64,000 nucleotides of DNA from G963665975 sp963665975 (GTDB taxonomy: Bacteria > Bacteroidota > Rhodothermia > Rhodothermales > Bin80). The stretch lies in assembly GCA_963665975.1 (NCBI GenBank), contig OY762508.1, forward strand, positions 3,782,001 through 3,846,000. Direction: 5' to 3'. The position numbers and the translations under genes were made by a program. A model generated the notes under the pieces. It did not search any database. It saw only the letters and a list, made by a program, of their open reading frames with translations, and was not told where the DNA came from. This document shows positions 1 through 9,083 of this stretch, in pieces (the stretch's first letter is position 1; each line of letters begins with the position of its first letter).

Positions 1-957
1 TTCGAACAGGGTGAAGTAGTCCAGTGCCGGGCTCTGAAGTTGCTGCGGGGGTGGGCCGGCATCAATATCGGAGTGCTCATACTCCGAGGCGTTGAAGCTC
101 GGTCGGAACCCCGTGAACGCGAACGATTCTGCGTAATCCAGTTTGCCGATGGCGCCGGGATCGACGGGGTCGCCGTCATAAATATCTGGCACGATATCGG
201 TGGCATGCGCGGTGAGCGCAATATCGACGGTGTCGGTTCCCGAGCACATGGCAAACAGGAAACCACCCTCAAACACGTAATGGCGGATTGTCCGGGCTAC
301 GGACAATTTGAGCGCGCTGACCTTGCGGTAGCCGTGTCGCCGGGCAGCCTCTTCGGCTTGCCGCTGTTGTTCGATATACCACGGCATATTGCGGTATTGA
401 TAGAACTTGCCGTACTGCCCGGTGAAATCTTCGTGGTGCAGGTGTAGCCAGTCGTACTCACTCAGTCTTCCACCGAGGACGTCGTCATCGTAAACCATCT
501 CATATGGCACTTCGGCATAGGATAGCGCCAGAAGCACCGCGTCGTCCCACGGCAGGGTTTGTTTGGGGGCGTATACGGCAATGCGCGGCGGGGTTTCCAG
601 GCGGACTAAGGACGTATTCGCTCGCTCACTTTCCACATCTGCGATGATGCGGGCGGCCTGGGCGCCATTGAGCCGTTCAAAAAACACTCCACGGATGGCA
701 AGTTCATTTTCGAGCTCTGCAAACTGTTCCAGGAGGAAGGAGCCTCCGCGATAATTCAGCAGCCATTCCACGGGCACCCTGCGCTGCAGCGCCCAGTACG
801 CGACCCCATACGCCTTCAGATGGTTTGACTGCTGCGCATCCATGGGAATCAGGATGTCTTGGGCAGAAACCTGCGGGGCGGTTGCCAATAGCGACAGCCC
901 CGCCAGCAGGAATGCGCCGCGCGCACCGGATGTGCGATATGTTTGCCTACACGCCAT
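1..957 (-). CDS. Asparagine synthetase B-like secreted protein, 3' end beyond the window
   Basis: The frame is open for 319 codons from an ATG at 957 to the left edge. The N-terminus reads MACRQTYRTSG, then a hydrophobic segment (FLLAGLSLLATAPQVSA) that looks like a signal peptide, then QDILIPMDAQQSNHLKAYG. From memory of the family, this start (ILIPMD..Q..HLKAYG..YW, WLLNYRGGSFL) is typical of Bacteroidota/Rhodothermota proteins that databases label 'asparagine synthetase B'. I see no N-terminal Cys nucleophile of a class II glutamine amidotransferase, so the enzymatic name is doubtful. The ATG overlaps the stop of the upstream TPR gene by 11 bases, which implies translational coupling and a shared role. 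Confidence is high for the gene and moderate for the family. Confidence 0.68.
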   Translation of the reverse strand, partial: MACRQTYRTSGARGAFLLAGLSLLATAPQVSAQDILIPMDAQQSNHLKAYGVAYWALQRRVPVEWLLNYRGGSFLLEQFAELENELAIRGVFFERLNGAQAARIIADVESERANTSLVRLETPPRIAVYAPKQTLPWDDAVLLALSYAEVPYEMVYDDDVLGGRLSEYDWLHLHHEDFTGQYGKFYQYRNMPWYIEQQRQAEEAARRHGYRKVSALKLSVARTIRHYVFEGGFLFAMCSGTDTVDIALTAHATDIVPDIYDGDPVDPGAIGKLDYAESFAFTGFRPSFNASEYEHSDIDAGPPPQQLQSPALDYFTLFE

Positions 958-2812
958 CGCCGCGGAGAATTCGTATCCGCTGGCGAATAGCGGACGCCAG
1001 GGGAGAGCCTGGGTATTGCACCAGCACGTTGGTATAGGCCTCCACTGCGCGGGCATGGTCGCCGAGATCAACGTCGAGAATTTCGGCTACCAGGAACAGA
1101 CTCTGGTCGCAGAACGGACTGTCCGGATGCACAAGCGGCAACTCGCCGAAGGCAACAAGGGCTTCCTGCGTGCTGCCGGTCGTGCGCAACGCCTTCGCGC
1201 GCAAAAAGCGGGCGTCGTCCACAATCGGATGCGCTCCATACTGGTTGACAAGTGTGTCCATGGTGGCAATTGCCTGCCTGCTCTGATGTTGCCGGAGCAG
1301 GAGAGAGGCCCTGGCATACATGCGCAACGGTGTGTGCAGCGAATCGGGCCCCCGATTCTCCAGAATTACGATCCGCAGGGCTATCGCATCATTGGCCGTA
1401 TCGGTGGCCGTGTTTTCATCGAGATCGCTGAGGTACGCCGCAGCGACGTCCAGTTCTCCGCGGTAGAAGTGGATCAGCGCCTGCTGGTAGCGGGCTTCTT
1501 CAGCAATGGCGCCGAGGCGCATGGTTTGGACCAGACCGGCAAAAATGCCCCTTGCCTCTTCAAGACTGCCGCGAGCGATCGCAATGCGTCCCAGATCGAA
1601 GCGCGCACGCGATGCGGCTTCGGTACCGGTGTGCGTTCGGATGACGTCCGAATAGATGGCCGCAGCTTCGCCAAGACTATGAAAGACATCCTGTTGCAGA
1701 CGTCCCATGCGGTGCAGAATTTCTGCATACCGATCGTGGTGCGGGAAACGCTGCAGGAATTCCCGGAACGCTTCCAAGGCCGCTTCCTGGTGTGGGGCGG
1801 CAAGCCGGTTTCCGCTCACGTCAAAACTGCGTTCCTGCGTGGTTTCAGCCCACAAGAGGTGCATGTCAGCCAGGCCTAGCTGCGCCTCTGCCACAAGGGG
1901 AGAGTCCGGCTCGCGCGTGAGGAGTTCGTCGAACGCCTCCGTGGCAATGTTGTATGCCGCCGCCTCGGCGGCGCGTCTGGCGAAATTGAAAAGGACAGCC
2001 CCCTTGTCAGGATCCATCTGGTCCATGATGCGGGTTTCCCGCAGAGCCTCCCGGTAACGCCCGGCCTCCATGTAAAGCCAGGCTAGCAAATCGTGATAGC
2101 TGCGATGATTCGGTGCCTCTGCTATGCGGCGTTCCACTGTAGCAATGCTGGCATCCAGGGCGCCTTCCTGCTCGAGGGATCGCGAGAGCTGGTTTCGGAC
2201 ATAATTCACTTGGCCCTCGCCGAGCTTCAACAGGGCGAGATACTCTTCCATGGCTCCGGAATGATTACCGATGAGCGTGTACAGATAGGCCAGTTCGATC
2301 TGGAAGAGTTGTGGGTTGCCAACATGCGCTCTGCCACGCGTGAGCACGTCAGCCGCCTGGTGCAGCAAGCGAACCTGCATCAGGGAATTGTACAGAATGC
2401 GATAGGTATACTCCTCCTGTGGAGCGCCTTCCAGCACAGCTTCCCACTGGGCAAAGGCGGCTTGCTCGTCACCCTTCAGGTAAACCAGCCGGGCCTTTTC
2501 CGCACGCAACTCCGGCGATGGCATGTGTTCGAGATTGCGGTCTAGGAGCGCGATCACATCGTCATAGCGCTTTACTGCTTCGTACGCTTTCTGCAACTTT
2601 TGCTGTATCGAACGTAAGCCCGGGGCGGTGCGATACAGGTCTTCGAGTAATGGGATAGCCCGATCGTACTGTGCAGCGCGCGCGTACGAATCGGCGAGTT
2701 GAAGACGGGCCTGCAGAGCGGGGTCCACCTCCATTTCATCCTGGGCTTGTGTCCCCCGCACTACGCATGGCGCGAGAAGCAACAGGGCTAGCAATGCTGA
2801 CAGACGCCGCAT
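947..2812 (-). CDS. Secreted/periplasmic tetratricopeptide-repeat protein
   Basis: 621 residues. A signal peptide covers about residues 1-24 (MRRLSALLALLLLAPCVV, cleavage after TQA/Q). The rest is helical and rich in TPR-like units: ARLQLADSYARAAQYDRAIP near 35, ELAYLYTLIGNHSGAMEEY near 175, LAWLYMEAGRYREALRE near 243, and a C-terminal run ending in AVEAYTNVLVQYPGSPLA like the YbgF/CpoB type. No catalytic domain is visible, so a scaffold or outer-membrane assembly role is the safest reading. It is first in a two-gene minus-strand unit and overlaps the next gene by 11 bases. It diverges from dxr across 110 bases. Confidence 0.8.
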   Translation of the reverse strand: MRRLSALLALLLLAPCVVRGTQAQDEMEVDPALQARLQLADSYARAAQYDRAIPLLEDLYRTAPGLRSIQQKLQKAYEAVKRYDDVIALLDRNLEHMPSPELRAEKARLVYLKGDEQAAFAQWEAVLEGAPQEEYTYRILYNSLMQVRLLHQAADVLTRGRAHVGNPQLFQIELAYLYTLIGNHSGAMEEYLALLKLGEGQVNYVRNQLSRSLEQEGALDASIATVERRIAEAPNHRSYHDLLAWLYMEAGRYREALRETRIMDQMDPDKGAVLFNFARRAAEAAAYNIATEAFDELLTREPDSPLVAEAQLGLADMHLLWAETTQERSFDVSGNRLAAPHQEAALEAFREFLQRFPHHDRYAEILHRMGRLQQDVFHSLGEAAAIYSDVIRTHTGTEAASRARFDLGRIAIARGSLEEARGIFAGLVQTMRLGAIAEEARYQQALIHFYRGELDVAAAYLSDLDENTATDTANDAIALRIVILENRGPDSLHTPLRMYARASLLLRQHQSRQAIATMDTLVNQYGAHPIVDDARFLRAKALRTTGSTQEALVAFGELPLVHPDSPFCDQSLFLVAEILDVDLGDHARAVEAYTNVLVQYPGSPLASAIRQRIRILRGDGV

Positions 2813-2922
2813 AAGATTCTTGTGGAAACGCAGTAATCTACCGCCCGTAATATCGAAAGCAGTCCCGTGAGGTTTCGATTAGTCGTAAATTTGCGGGTTC
2901 TTGTCACGCAATCCGCATACTT

Positions 2923-4107
2923 ATGACTGGCCGGTCTGCAGATTCCACCCGCGCATTGTGCATCCTGGGGTCAACAGGATCGATCGGCACGCAAGCGCTC
3001 GAAATTGTTCGCATGTTTCCGGAACGGTTGCATGTGGTCACGCTCGCCGCCCATCGCAGCACGCATCTGCTTGCCAAGCAGGCGCTGGAGTTTCGTCCTC
3101 AATCTGTGGTCATAGCAGATGGTTCGAAGGCCTTGGAACTTGAGCAGATGTTGGCGGGGAGCGGCATCCGGGTGTTGGCTGGTCGCGAGGGCATAATAGA
3201 GGCAGCGGCCTACTCTGACGTGGACATCGTTCTTGCTGCCGTCACGGGTGCTGCCGGACTCCATGGAGTGCTTGCAGCGCTTAGGGCAGGCAAGACCGTC
3301 GCGCTTGCTAACAAGGAAACGCTGGTTACAGCCGGCGCGCTGGCGACACGCATGGCCGCCGAGAATGGCGGCGAACTGATACCGGTAGACAGCGAGCATT
3401 CCGCGATTTTCCAATGTCTCGTGGGAGAGGCGGAACGCACGGTGGAGTCCCTAGTGCTTACGGCCTCCGGGGGACCCTTCCGGACCCGTGACATGCACAC
3501 GTTTGCGAGCATTACACGTGCAGAGGCGTTGCGCCACCCGAATTGGTCGATGGGCGCCAAAATCACGATCGACTCGGCGACGATGATGAATAAGGGTCTG
3601 GAGGTGATAGAAGCGCGATGGCTCTTCAATGTGCAGCCTTCCCAGATAGACGTGCTCGTGCACCCGCAATCTGTGGTGCATTCTATGGTGGTATTTGCAG
3701 ACGGATCGACCAAGGCGCAGCTTGGCGTCCCGGACATGAAGGTGCCCATCCAATATGCGCTCAGCTATCCGGATCGCTGGCAGGCGCCCCATGCGCGTGT
3801 CGACTGGCGGACGATTGGAAGCCTGGACTTTGCGCCTCCAAGCCTGGAGCGGTTCCCCTGCCTGCGACTGGCATTCGAAGCGCTGCGCGAGGAGGGGATC
3901 GCCCCAGCTGTGCTCAACGCGGCCAACGAACAGGCAGTCGCGCTCTTCCTGGAAGACCGGATTCGATTCGTGGACATTCCCTTGGCCGTCGAACGAGCAC
4001 TGTCCACGGTGACTGGTGACGCCGCAACGACGGTCGAAGGACTCATGGAGGTGGACCGGGCCGCCCGGCAATGTGTGTTGGAACATGGCGCGACCATCAC
4101 TATTTGA
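2923..4107 (+). CDS. dxr: 1-deoxy-D-xylulose 5-phosphate reductoisomerase
   Basis: 394 residues, normal family length. Converts DXP to 2-C-methyl-D-erythritol 4-phosphate with NADPH, the committed step of the MEP isoprenoid pathway, in the cytosol. The NADPH loop GSTGSIG is at 16-22, NKETLV at 130-135, and the metal site VDSEHSAIFQC gives D156 and E158, completed by E227 in DSATMMNKGLE. The substrate motifs ASGGPFR (181-187) and HPQSVVHS (247-254) are intact. It is followed by rseP (50 bases) and uppS, an arrangement common in bacteria and consistent with supply of the undecaprenyl carrier. A second ATG or GTG start is possible a few codons in, but this one leaves the usual short tail before the Rossmann fold. 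Confidence 0.97.
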   Translation: MTGRSADSTRALCILGSTGSIGTQALEIVRMFPERLHVVTLAAHRSTHLLAKQALEFRPQSVVIADGSKALELEQMLAGSGIRVLAGREGIIEAAAYSDVDIVLAAVTGAAGLHGVLAALRAGKTVALANKETLVTAGALATRMAAENGGELIPVDSEHSAIFQCLVGEAERTVESLVLTASGGPFRTRDMHTFASITRAEALRHPNWSMGAKITIDSATMMNKGLEVIEARWLFNVQPSQIDVLVHPQSVVHSMVVFADGSTKAQLGVPDMKVPIQYALSYPDRWQAPHARVDWRTIGSLDFAPPSLERFPCLRLAFEALREEGIAPAVLNAANEQAVALFLEDRIRFVDIPLAVERALSTVTGDAATTVEGLMEVDRAARQCVLEHGATITI

Positions 4108-4157
4108 AGTACGTTCTCGAAAGGCCGCTCACTAGCAAGTACTAAACCCTCTGCCGT

Positions 4158-5489
4158 GTGGATATTTTTTGGATGATTGTCGCCGTTGTTGGAGCCATCA
4201 TGATTCTCGTCTTCGTGCACGAGATGGGGCATTTCCTCACGGCGAAGATGTTCGGTATGCGGATAGATCGCTTTTCGGTCGGCTTTCCTCCAAAGATTAT
4301 CGGCAAGACCATCGGCGATACGGAATATGTGCTTGGCGCAACTCCCCTGGGCGGATATGTCAAGATCGCTGGCATGGTGGACGAAAGCATGGACGCGGAG
4401 TTTGCGAACGCGGAGCCGCAGCCGTGGGAGTTTCGGTCAAAGCCGGTGTGGCAGCGCATCATTGTGATCTGTGCGGGAGTCGTGTTCAACATCCTATTGG
4501 CCGCGGTCATATTTGCCGGTCTGAAGGTCGTCTACGGCGAATCGATACCCCTTGCACATGAGGATGGTAGCGTCTTTGTCTCAGACAGCTCTATCGCGGC
4601 GACCCTAATTGGCATGGAGACGGGTGACCGCATCCTGTCTATCGGTGGCAAGGCGTTCGATCCCGCACATACCAGCGAATCGATGGTGGCCTTGTTGGCG
4701 GACCCGCTTACCATTGAGGTGGAACGCGAAGGGCAGCGTCTTACCCTGCATGGCCCGGATGACATTATGACGCAGGTGCAGGAGGCCGGTGACGGAGGAC
4801 TGTTCGGGCTGGGACTGTTCAATCAGCCGAGCATTGTAGGTGATGTGATTCCTGAACGTGCGGCAGCCGAGGCCGGTCTTCAATCGGGCGATCGGATTAC
4901 AGGTATTGCAGGACACGCCGTATCATTCTGGGTGGAGTTGACGACGCTCATACACGCTTCAGAGGGGCGGCCATTCCTCATCGAGTGGGTGCGCGGCGCT
5001 GAGGAGTTTTCGCGATCAGCGGAAATTACCGCCGACCTCGACGACGACGGGCGGTATCGGATCGGTGTAGAGCTGCCGACGAATCGCGAGCAATATTCAC
5101 TCGTTCCTGCCCTCAAGGTTGGAGTGTCGGATACGTGGAATAACACGCAGGCCATAGTCATTAATCTCAAGCGAATGATTACGGGCCAGGAGGATCTGCG
5201 CAAGAATCTTGGCGGTCCCGTGATGGTCGCTAAGATCACCGGGCAGGCGGCTCAGCGTGGTGGCGAGCCATTTTGGACCATCGTTGCGCTGCTATCGATT
5301 ACGTTGGCCATTGTGAACATCCTGCCGATTCCGGCGCTGGATGGGGGACATCTTATGTTTCTCGTGTATGAGGGAGTATTCCGCAAGGAACCCTCCTTGA
5401 AAGTGCGCATGGTTACCCAGCAGGTGGGGCTCGTACTGCTCATTTCGCTCATGGCATTTCTGGTGTTTAACGACATAACAAGACTGTAG
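4158..5489 (+). CDS. rseP: RseP-type site-2 zinc metalloprotease
   Basis: 443 residues from a GTG start (GTG GAT ATT TTT). Intramembrane protease of the inner membrane; in other bacteria it finishes cleavage of anti-sigma factors and clears signal-peptide remnants. The catalytic HEMGH lies at 21-25 in the first membrane helix, and the third zinc ligand lies in LDGGH at 394-398 in a C-terminal helix after NILPIPA. Two PDZ-like regions lie between, around residues 120-200 and 205-290 (for example VIPERAAAEAGLQSGDRITG). The ATG six codons in is an alternative start but would shorten the first membrane helix. It sits between dxr and uppS. Confidence 0.95.
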   Translation: MDIFWMIVAVVGAIMILVFVHEMGHFLTAKMFGMRIDRFSVGFPPKIIGKTIGDTEYVLGATPLGGYVKIAGMVDESMDAEFANAEPQPWEFRSKPVWQRIIVICAGVVFNILLAAVIFAGLKVVYGESIPLAHEDGSVFVSDSSIAATLIGMETGDRILSIGGKAFDPAHTSESMVALLADPLTIEVEREGQRLTLHGPDDIMTQVQEAGDGGLFGLGLFNQPSIVGDVIPERAAAEAGLQSGDRITGIAGHAVSFWVELTTLIHASEGRPFLIEWVRGAEEFSRSAEITADLDDDGRYRIGVELPTNREQYSLVPALKVGVSDTWNNTQAIVINLKRMITGQEDLRKNLGGPVMVAKITGQAAQRGGEPFWTIVALLSITLAIVNILPIPALDGGHLMFLVYEGVFRKEPSLKVRMVTQQVGLVLLISLMAFLVFNDITRL

Positions 5490-5521
5490 CGGGCCTGCTT
5501 TCTGGCGCTCTCGGTTGATGC

Positions 5522-6319
5522 ATGTACGCGGTGGATCACGAACTTACGACTACGGAGGAGGCGCAGACGGCGGAAGATCGCGCCCTGCAGGGGGCGCTCC
5601 GCAGTCGTGGTCATGTGCCAGAACACATTGCCATCATTATGGATGGCAATGGCCGGTGGGCCCGCAAGCGGGGCCTTCCGCGGTTGTATGGGCACCGCGA
5701 GGGTGTGGCATCTGCAAAGGACATTATGGGTGCGTGCGCACAACTTGGCGTGTCCTACCTCACGCTGTACACGTTTAGCCTCGAAAACTGGGAGCGTCCC
5801 GAGCGAGAGGTAGACGCCCTCATGACATTGCTCTTACGGACCATTCGGCGGGAACGCAAAACGCTCGAGAGAAACAATATTCAGCTTCAGGTGATCGGGG
5901 ATGTTTCCCGGCTTCCACGGAGAATGCGGAATGAGCTCCAGGAAACCATTGACGCCACGGCTGGCAATACAGGCATGACCCTGGTCTTGGCCATTTCCTA
6001 CAGCGGGAGGTGGGAAATTGTCGAGGCCACACGGAAGCTGGCACGCCGCGTACGCGATGGAGAGCTGGAGCCGGACGCCATTACGGAATGTCTCGTCTCC
6101 CAGGCACTGGGCACCGACGGCATCCCAGACCCCGATCTGCTCATACGAACGGGCGGCGAGTATCGCGTGTCCAATTTCTTGTTGTGGCAGATGGCCTATA
6201 CGGAAATTGTCATCACGGAAGGCTATTGGCCTGCTTTTCGCCGGGAGCAGCTTTACGGCGCCATTCGCTCCTATCAGGACCGCGACCGACGTTTTGGGCG
6301 TATTCAGGCGAGCGCATAA
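5522..6319 (+). CDS. uppS: Isoprenyl transferase (undecaprenyl diphosphate synthase)
   Basis: 265 residues. Cis-prenyltransferase that elongates farnesyl diphosphate with isopentenyl diphosphate to the C55 carrier for peptidoglycan and O-glycan synthesis. The catalytic motif IIMDGNGRWARKRGLPR gives Asp41; the later family motifs ISYSGRWEI and LIRTGGEYRVSNFLLWQ are intact. It has a 20-residue N-terminal extension before the core (MYAVDHELTTTEEAQTAEDR). In many Bacteroidota uppS is directly followed by bamA and ompH; here about 4.2 kb with a beta-propeller lipoprotein and wecB separates them. Confidence 0.96.
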   Translation: MYAVDHELTTTEEAQTAEDRALQGALRSRGHVPEHIAIIMDGNGRWARKRGLPRLYGHREGVASAKDIMGACAQLGVSYLTLYTFSLENWERPEREVDALMTLLLRTIRRERKTLERNNIQLQVIGDVSRLPRRMRNELQETIDATAGNTGMTLVLAISYSGRWEIVEATRKLARRVRDGELEPDAITECLVSQALGTDGIPDPDLLIRTGGEYRVSNFLLWQMAYTEIVITEGYWPAFRREQLYGAIRSYQDRDRRFGRIQASA

Positions 6320-7336
6320 TCCCGGCTTACGATAACACCGGGACGAATGCGAGATGACCGGACTCTTGCTATGCGTGATCGGTGGGTAGCTCGTAACGCC
6401 ACGGCGGTTCCTTGCCCGAGTGTTGGTCGGGGACATCCAAAGAATAGGCTGTTGCCTATCTACCTAAGCGTCGACTTTGGAAGCCGTACCCCATGAACTC
6501 CGGGTTCGGCGCGCCACCGCTTGTGTAGGTTGGTTTGGGCTTTCAGGCACAGCCGCCGTAAGCCCCAGGATATCGACCCATCCGGTCACCCGCCGCTTGG
6601 ATAGCGCAACAATCTCGATGCAACTTGCCAACTCATCTATTTCGCCTTCCAACCACCCGCTTTCCGGTCAGTGACCGGCTCCGTTCAATCAACTCTTCTT
6701 GGTCTACAATCGCTGTGTAGACCACGAAACAAAGTGGTGGACTTACGTGCTCTACCCGGCGAACCGCCACCGGCAGTGTGACAGCGATACACTGCTCGAT
6801 TTCTTCCTGGGTCTGTTTGAGCTGCTAGTCCAATCTCTCACGGGCTTCGACTTCGACCGTAGCCGCCGACACATTGTCCATCTCCACTGCTACGGTTAGC
6901 CCCCCTCGTGAAACACAGCGATATCCGGCTGTTGCGACTTCTCTACAAACACATTTTCCTGTTCCGAGCTAACCCTCACGACCAGATGCTCGAGTCTCAG
7001 ACATGAGGCAAGTTTCGCGTTCAGAGTAGTTTTCCGTATTCGTCGGTATAAACTGGCACTCGATATTACTTGGTGCTTGCCAGAGAACATCGATTTTTCG
7101 AAAGGACTTGGGCGGGTCATTGCCGACTGCATGGATTTCCGGTGGACATCACCGCGGGGCAGTGAATTCACTGAAAAGTAGCCCGTGGAGTAGTAATTTG
7201 AATTGTTCTGGCCCGAGCCCAGCCCCAGCCCCAGCCCGGTGCCTTCCTGTATAGGCTATTGCCCGGTGCTGAGTACTGATTCAGATTGACCGCTGGCCGG
7301 CGTAATGCCATTGACACCACTCTAGGAGCACAGCCG
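6320..7336 (+). other. Long non-coding or decayed stretch between uppS and the propeller gene
   Basis: No convincing gene. On the minus strand, roughly 6655-6910 reads as a protein-like run with an in-frame TAG (VAVEMDNVSAATVEVEARE, stop, then LKQTQEEIEQCIAVTLPVAV), which may be a decayed small gene. A short CCCAGC-type microsatellite lies at about 7211-7238. A purine-rich ribosome-binding site (AGGAGC, 7324-7329) just before 7337 belongs to the next gene. Confidence 0.4.
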
Positions 7337-8506
7337 ATGCCGACGTTTCAGTCCGTTTATCGCGGCCTCTTGGAACCCCGCACGCTATTTTCTGCTCTTT
7401 TTTGCACCGGCATCTTCTACCTCTACGCATGTAGTGGAGAGTTCGATAGTTCAGATTCCTACGCGGATCGTAGTCCCGTTGAATTGACGGAAATCATGCG
7501 CCTGGGCAATGAGGCGCAAGGTGATACCGTACTCTTTGGCAACATCCGGTCCATGGCCATCAATTCGGCCGGACAGCTTATTGTTGGGGACAGCAAGAGT
7601 TCGGATGTCTACGTGTTCTCCTCGGACGGTGATCTGGAGGGCCACTTTGGCGGCAAGGGTGGCGGTCCAGGAGAATTCGAATGGATGGAAAACGCAGTAG
7701 TGGGGCCGGGTGATTCGCTCTTCGTATTTGACTGGATGCACCGGCGCATTTCCGCTTTTGATCCGGATACGTATCAGTTCAAGTACAGTGTAACCCTTGA
7801 GAGCAATGGAGCCCAGAGTCCCGGTGATCTGATTGATGTTACCGAGCAAGGATTTGTCATCCGGTACAATCGCGTTATAAATCCCAGCGAACTGTCTGCG
7901 TATGATTCCCAGGATAAAGTCATGACAAGTGTAATGCGGGTTGACTGGCATGGTGAACCTGCCGACTCCATTCTTGGATTACGCCTCTCTACCGCACTTG
8001 TCGCGGCAGACCGCTCAATGATCATTGCTCGCCCATTTGCCAGAAACAGCATGGTTAGACCTGGCCCCGGCGGGATTCTGTATTCGGGATGGAACGACAG
8101 TATCCATATTGAAAAGACAGGTGTTGATGGCCAGCCGCATGGAGCCTTACGAATGACGCACGATCCCATGCCCGTAACGTGGGAAGACCTGGAGGATGTA
8201 ATGAAGGGTCGAGATGAAAAGGGCCGCCAAATGATACAAGACGCAAATCTGGCCGCAACCTGGCCTGCATATCGGACCTTTGTCGTGGATGATGAGCATC
8301 GCGTTTGGGTGCAATTGTACCATCCGAAGGATGCCTCGATTGCAGAAGCGATCATCATCGGCGCCGAAGGTTTCGTTGATGGAGAGGTGGAGCTTCCTGT
8401 CGGGGTAATACTGATGGCGGTCAGATCAGGCCGGGCCTACGGCAAGTTCGAAGACCCGCAAACGGGAGCACCACTTGTAGTGGGCTACGAGATAAGCGGA
8501 TTGTAG
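7337..8506 (+). CDS. 6-bladed beta-propeller lipoprotein
   Basis: 389 residues. The ATG at 7337 is chosen because AGGAGC lies 7 bases upstream; an in-frame TTG at 7286 would only add residues before the signal peptide. Hydrophobic segment and lipobox FYLYAC give a lipidated Cys32. Then come propeller-type blades: MRLGNEAQGDTVLFGNIRSM, GDSKSSDVYVFSSDG, GGKGGGPGEFEW (the hallmark G.GPGEF turn), DSLFVFDWMHRRISAFD, and a C-terminal VVDDEHRVWVQ. This family is expanded in Bacteroidota/Rhodothermota; substrates are unknown. A second member, cut by an IS21 insertion, lies at 28183-32005 and shares ILYSGWND, the DP(M/L)PVT region and the RSGRAYG tail. Confidence 0.82.
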   Translation: MPTFQSVYRGLLEPRTLFSALFCTGIFYLYACSGEFDSSDSYADRSPVELTEIMRLGNEAQGDTVLFGNIRSMAINSAGQLIVGDSKSSDVYVFSSDGDLEGHFGGKGGGPGEFEWMENAVVGPGDSLFVFDWMHRRISAFDPDTYQFKYSVTLESNGAQSPGDLIDVTEQGFVIRYNRVINPSELSAYDSQDKVMTSVMRVDWHGEPADSILGLRLSTALVAADRSMIIARPFARNSMVRPGPGGILYSGWNDSIHIEKTGVDGQPHGALRMTHDPMPVTWEDLEDVMKGRDEKGRQMIQDANLAATWPAYRTFVVDDEHRVWVQLYHPKDASIAEAIIIGAEGFVDGEVELPVGVILMAVRSGRAYGKFEDPQTGAPLVVGYEISGL

Positions 8507-9083
8507 CTCACCGGTGATATCGGCCAGCGCTTCCGCCGGGATAAAGCCACCAGGTGGTTGAGTCGGCGACCAGAGCGTTGCACAACTCTTACTGCGTCAG
8601 GGCCACATAGGGAAACCATGGTGGCCTGTGTGGCACTGCCAATTGCCGGTTTCCATTATTGGTAGCCTTGCTGTCGTGGACTCAGGTTTCCTTGCACCAC
8701 TGGCCACGGATAGTTGCAAGATCATTGACAACAGAATCTTTGATTCCCAGAAGATCGACGAGCACTGCGCGGTACACGCTTCCCGCACGTCATTCCTGTA
8801 TCCTTCGTTCACAGGCAGAAAATCCCGGGCACGAAAGCCGGCAACGATCTTTTCACTCAGAGCCAATTGCTGCCCGGTGAGTGTTGCTGCATCGCTTGGT
8901 TTTCGAGTGCGGCAGACATGAAACCGTCTGCCTGAGTCCATCCTGCTCATATGCACCGAGCCCCGTCACCCACTACATTTGACAATATCTCTACCGGACG
9001 CCTGCGTATATTCAGGCCGACGTGAATTTGGTGGGTTAGGTTTACGGCCCCGTCACCCGAGTCCATAGTATACCGCTTGAAAG
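8507..9083 (+). other. Intergenic stretch before wecB, no supported gene
   Basis: A 119-codon minus-strand frame (8597-8956) and an overlapping plus-strand frame exist but show no family features, signal peptide or ribosome-binding site. TACATTTG at 8974-8981 fits the Bacteroidota -7 consensus TAnnTTTG and could be the wecB promoter, but no -33 partner is visible. Confidence 0.35.

Noticed and set aside
842..1879. Long plus-strand open frame (345 codons) opposite the TPR gene
   Set aside because: It lies antisense to a gene with signal peptide and TPR repeats and shows no family features; a shadow frame.
2886..2893. TAAATTTG upstream of dxr as a Bacteroidota -7 element
   Set aside because: Fits TAnnTTTG, but no TTG-type -33 element lies at the right distance, and such 8-mers are frequent by chance.
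8597..8956. 119-codon minus-strand frame before wecB
   Set aside because: No ribosome-binding site, domain or recognisable composition; not reported as a gene.
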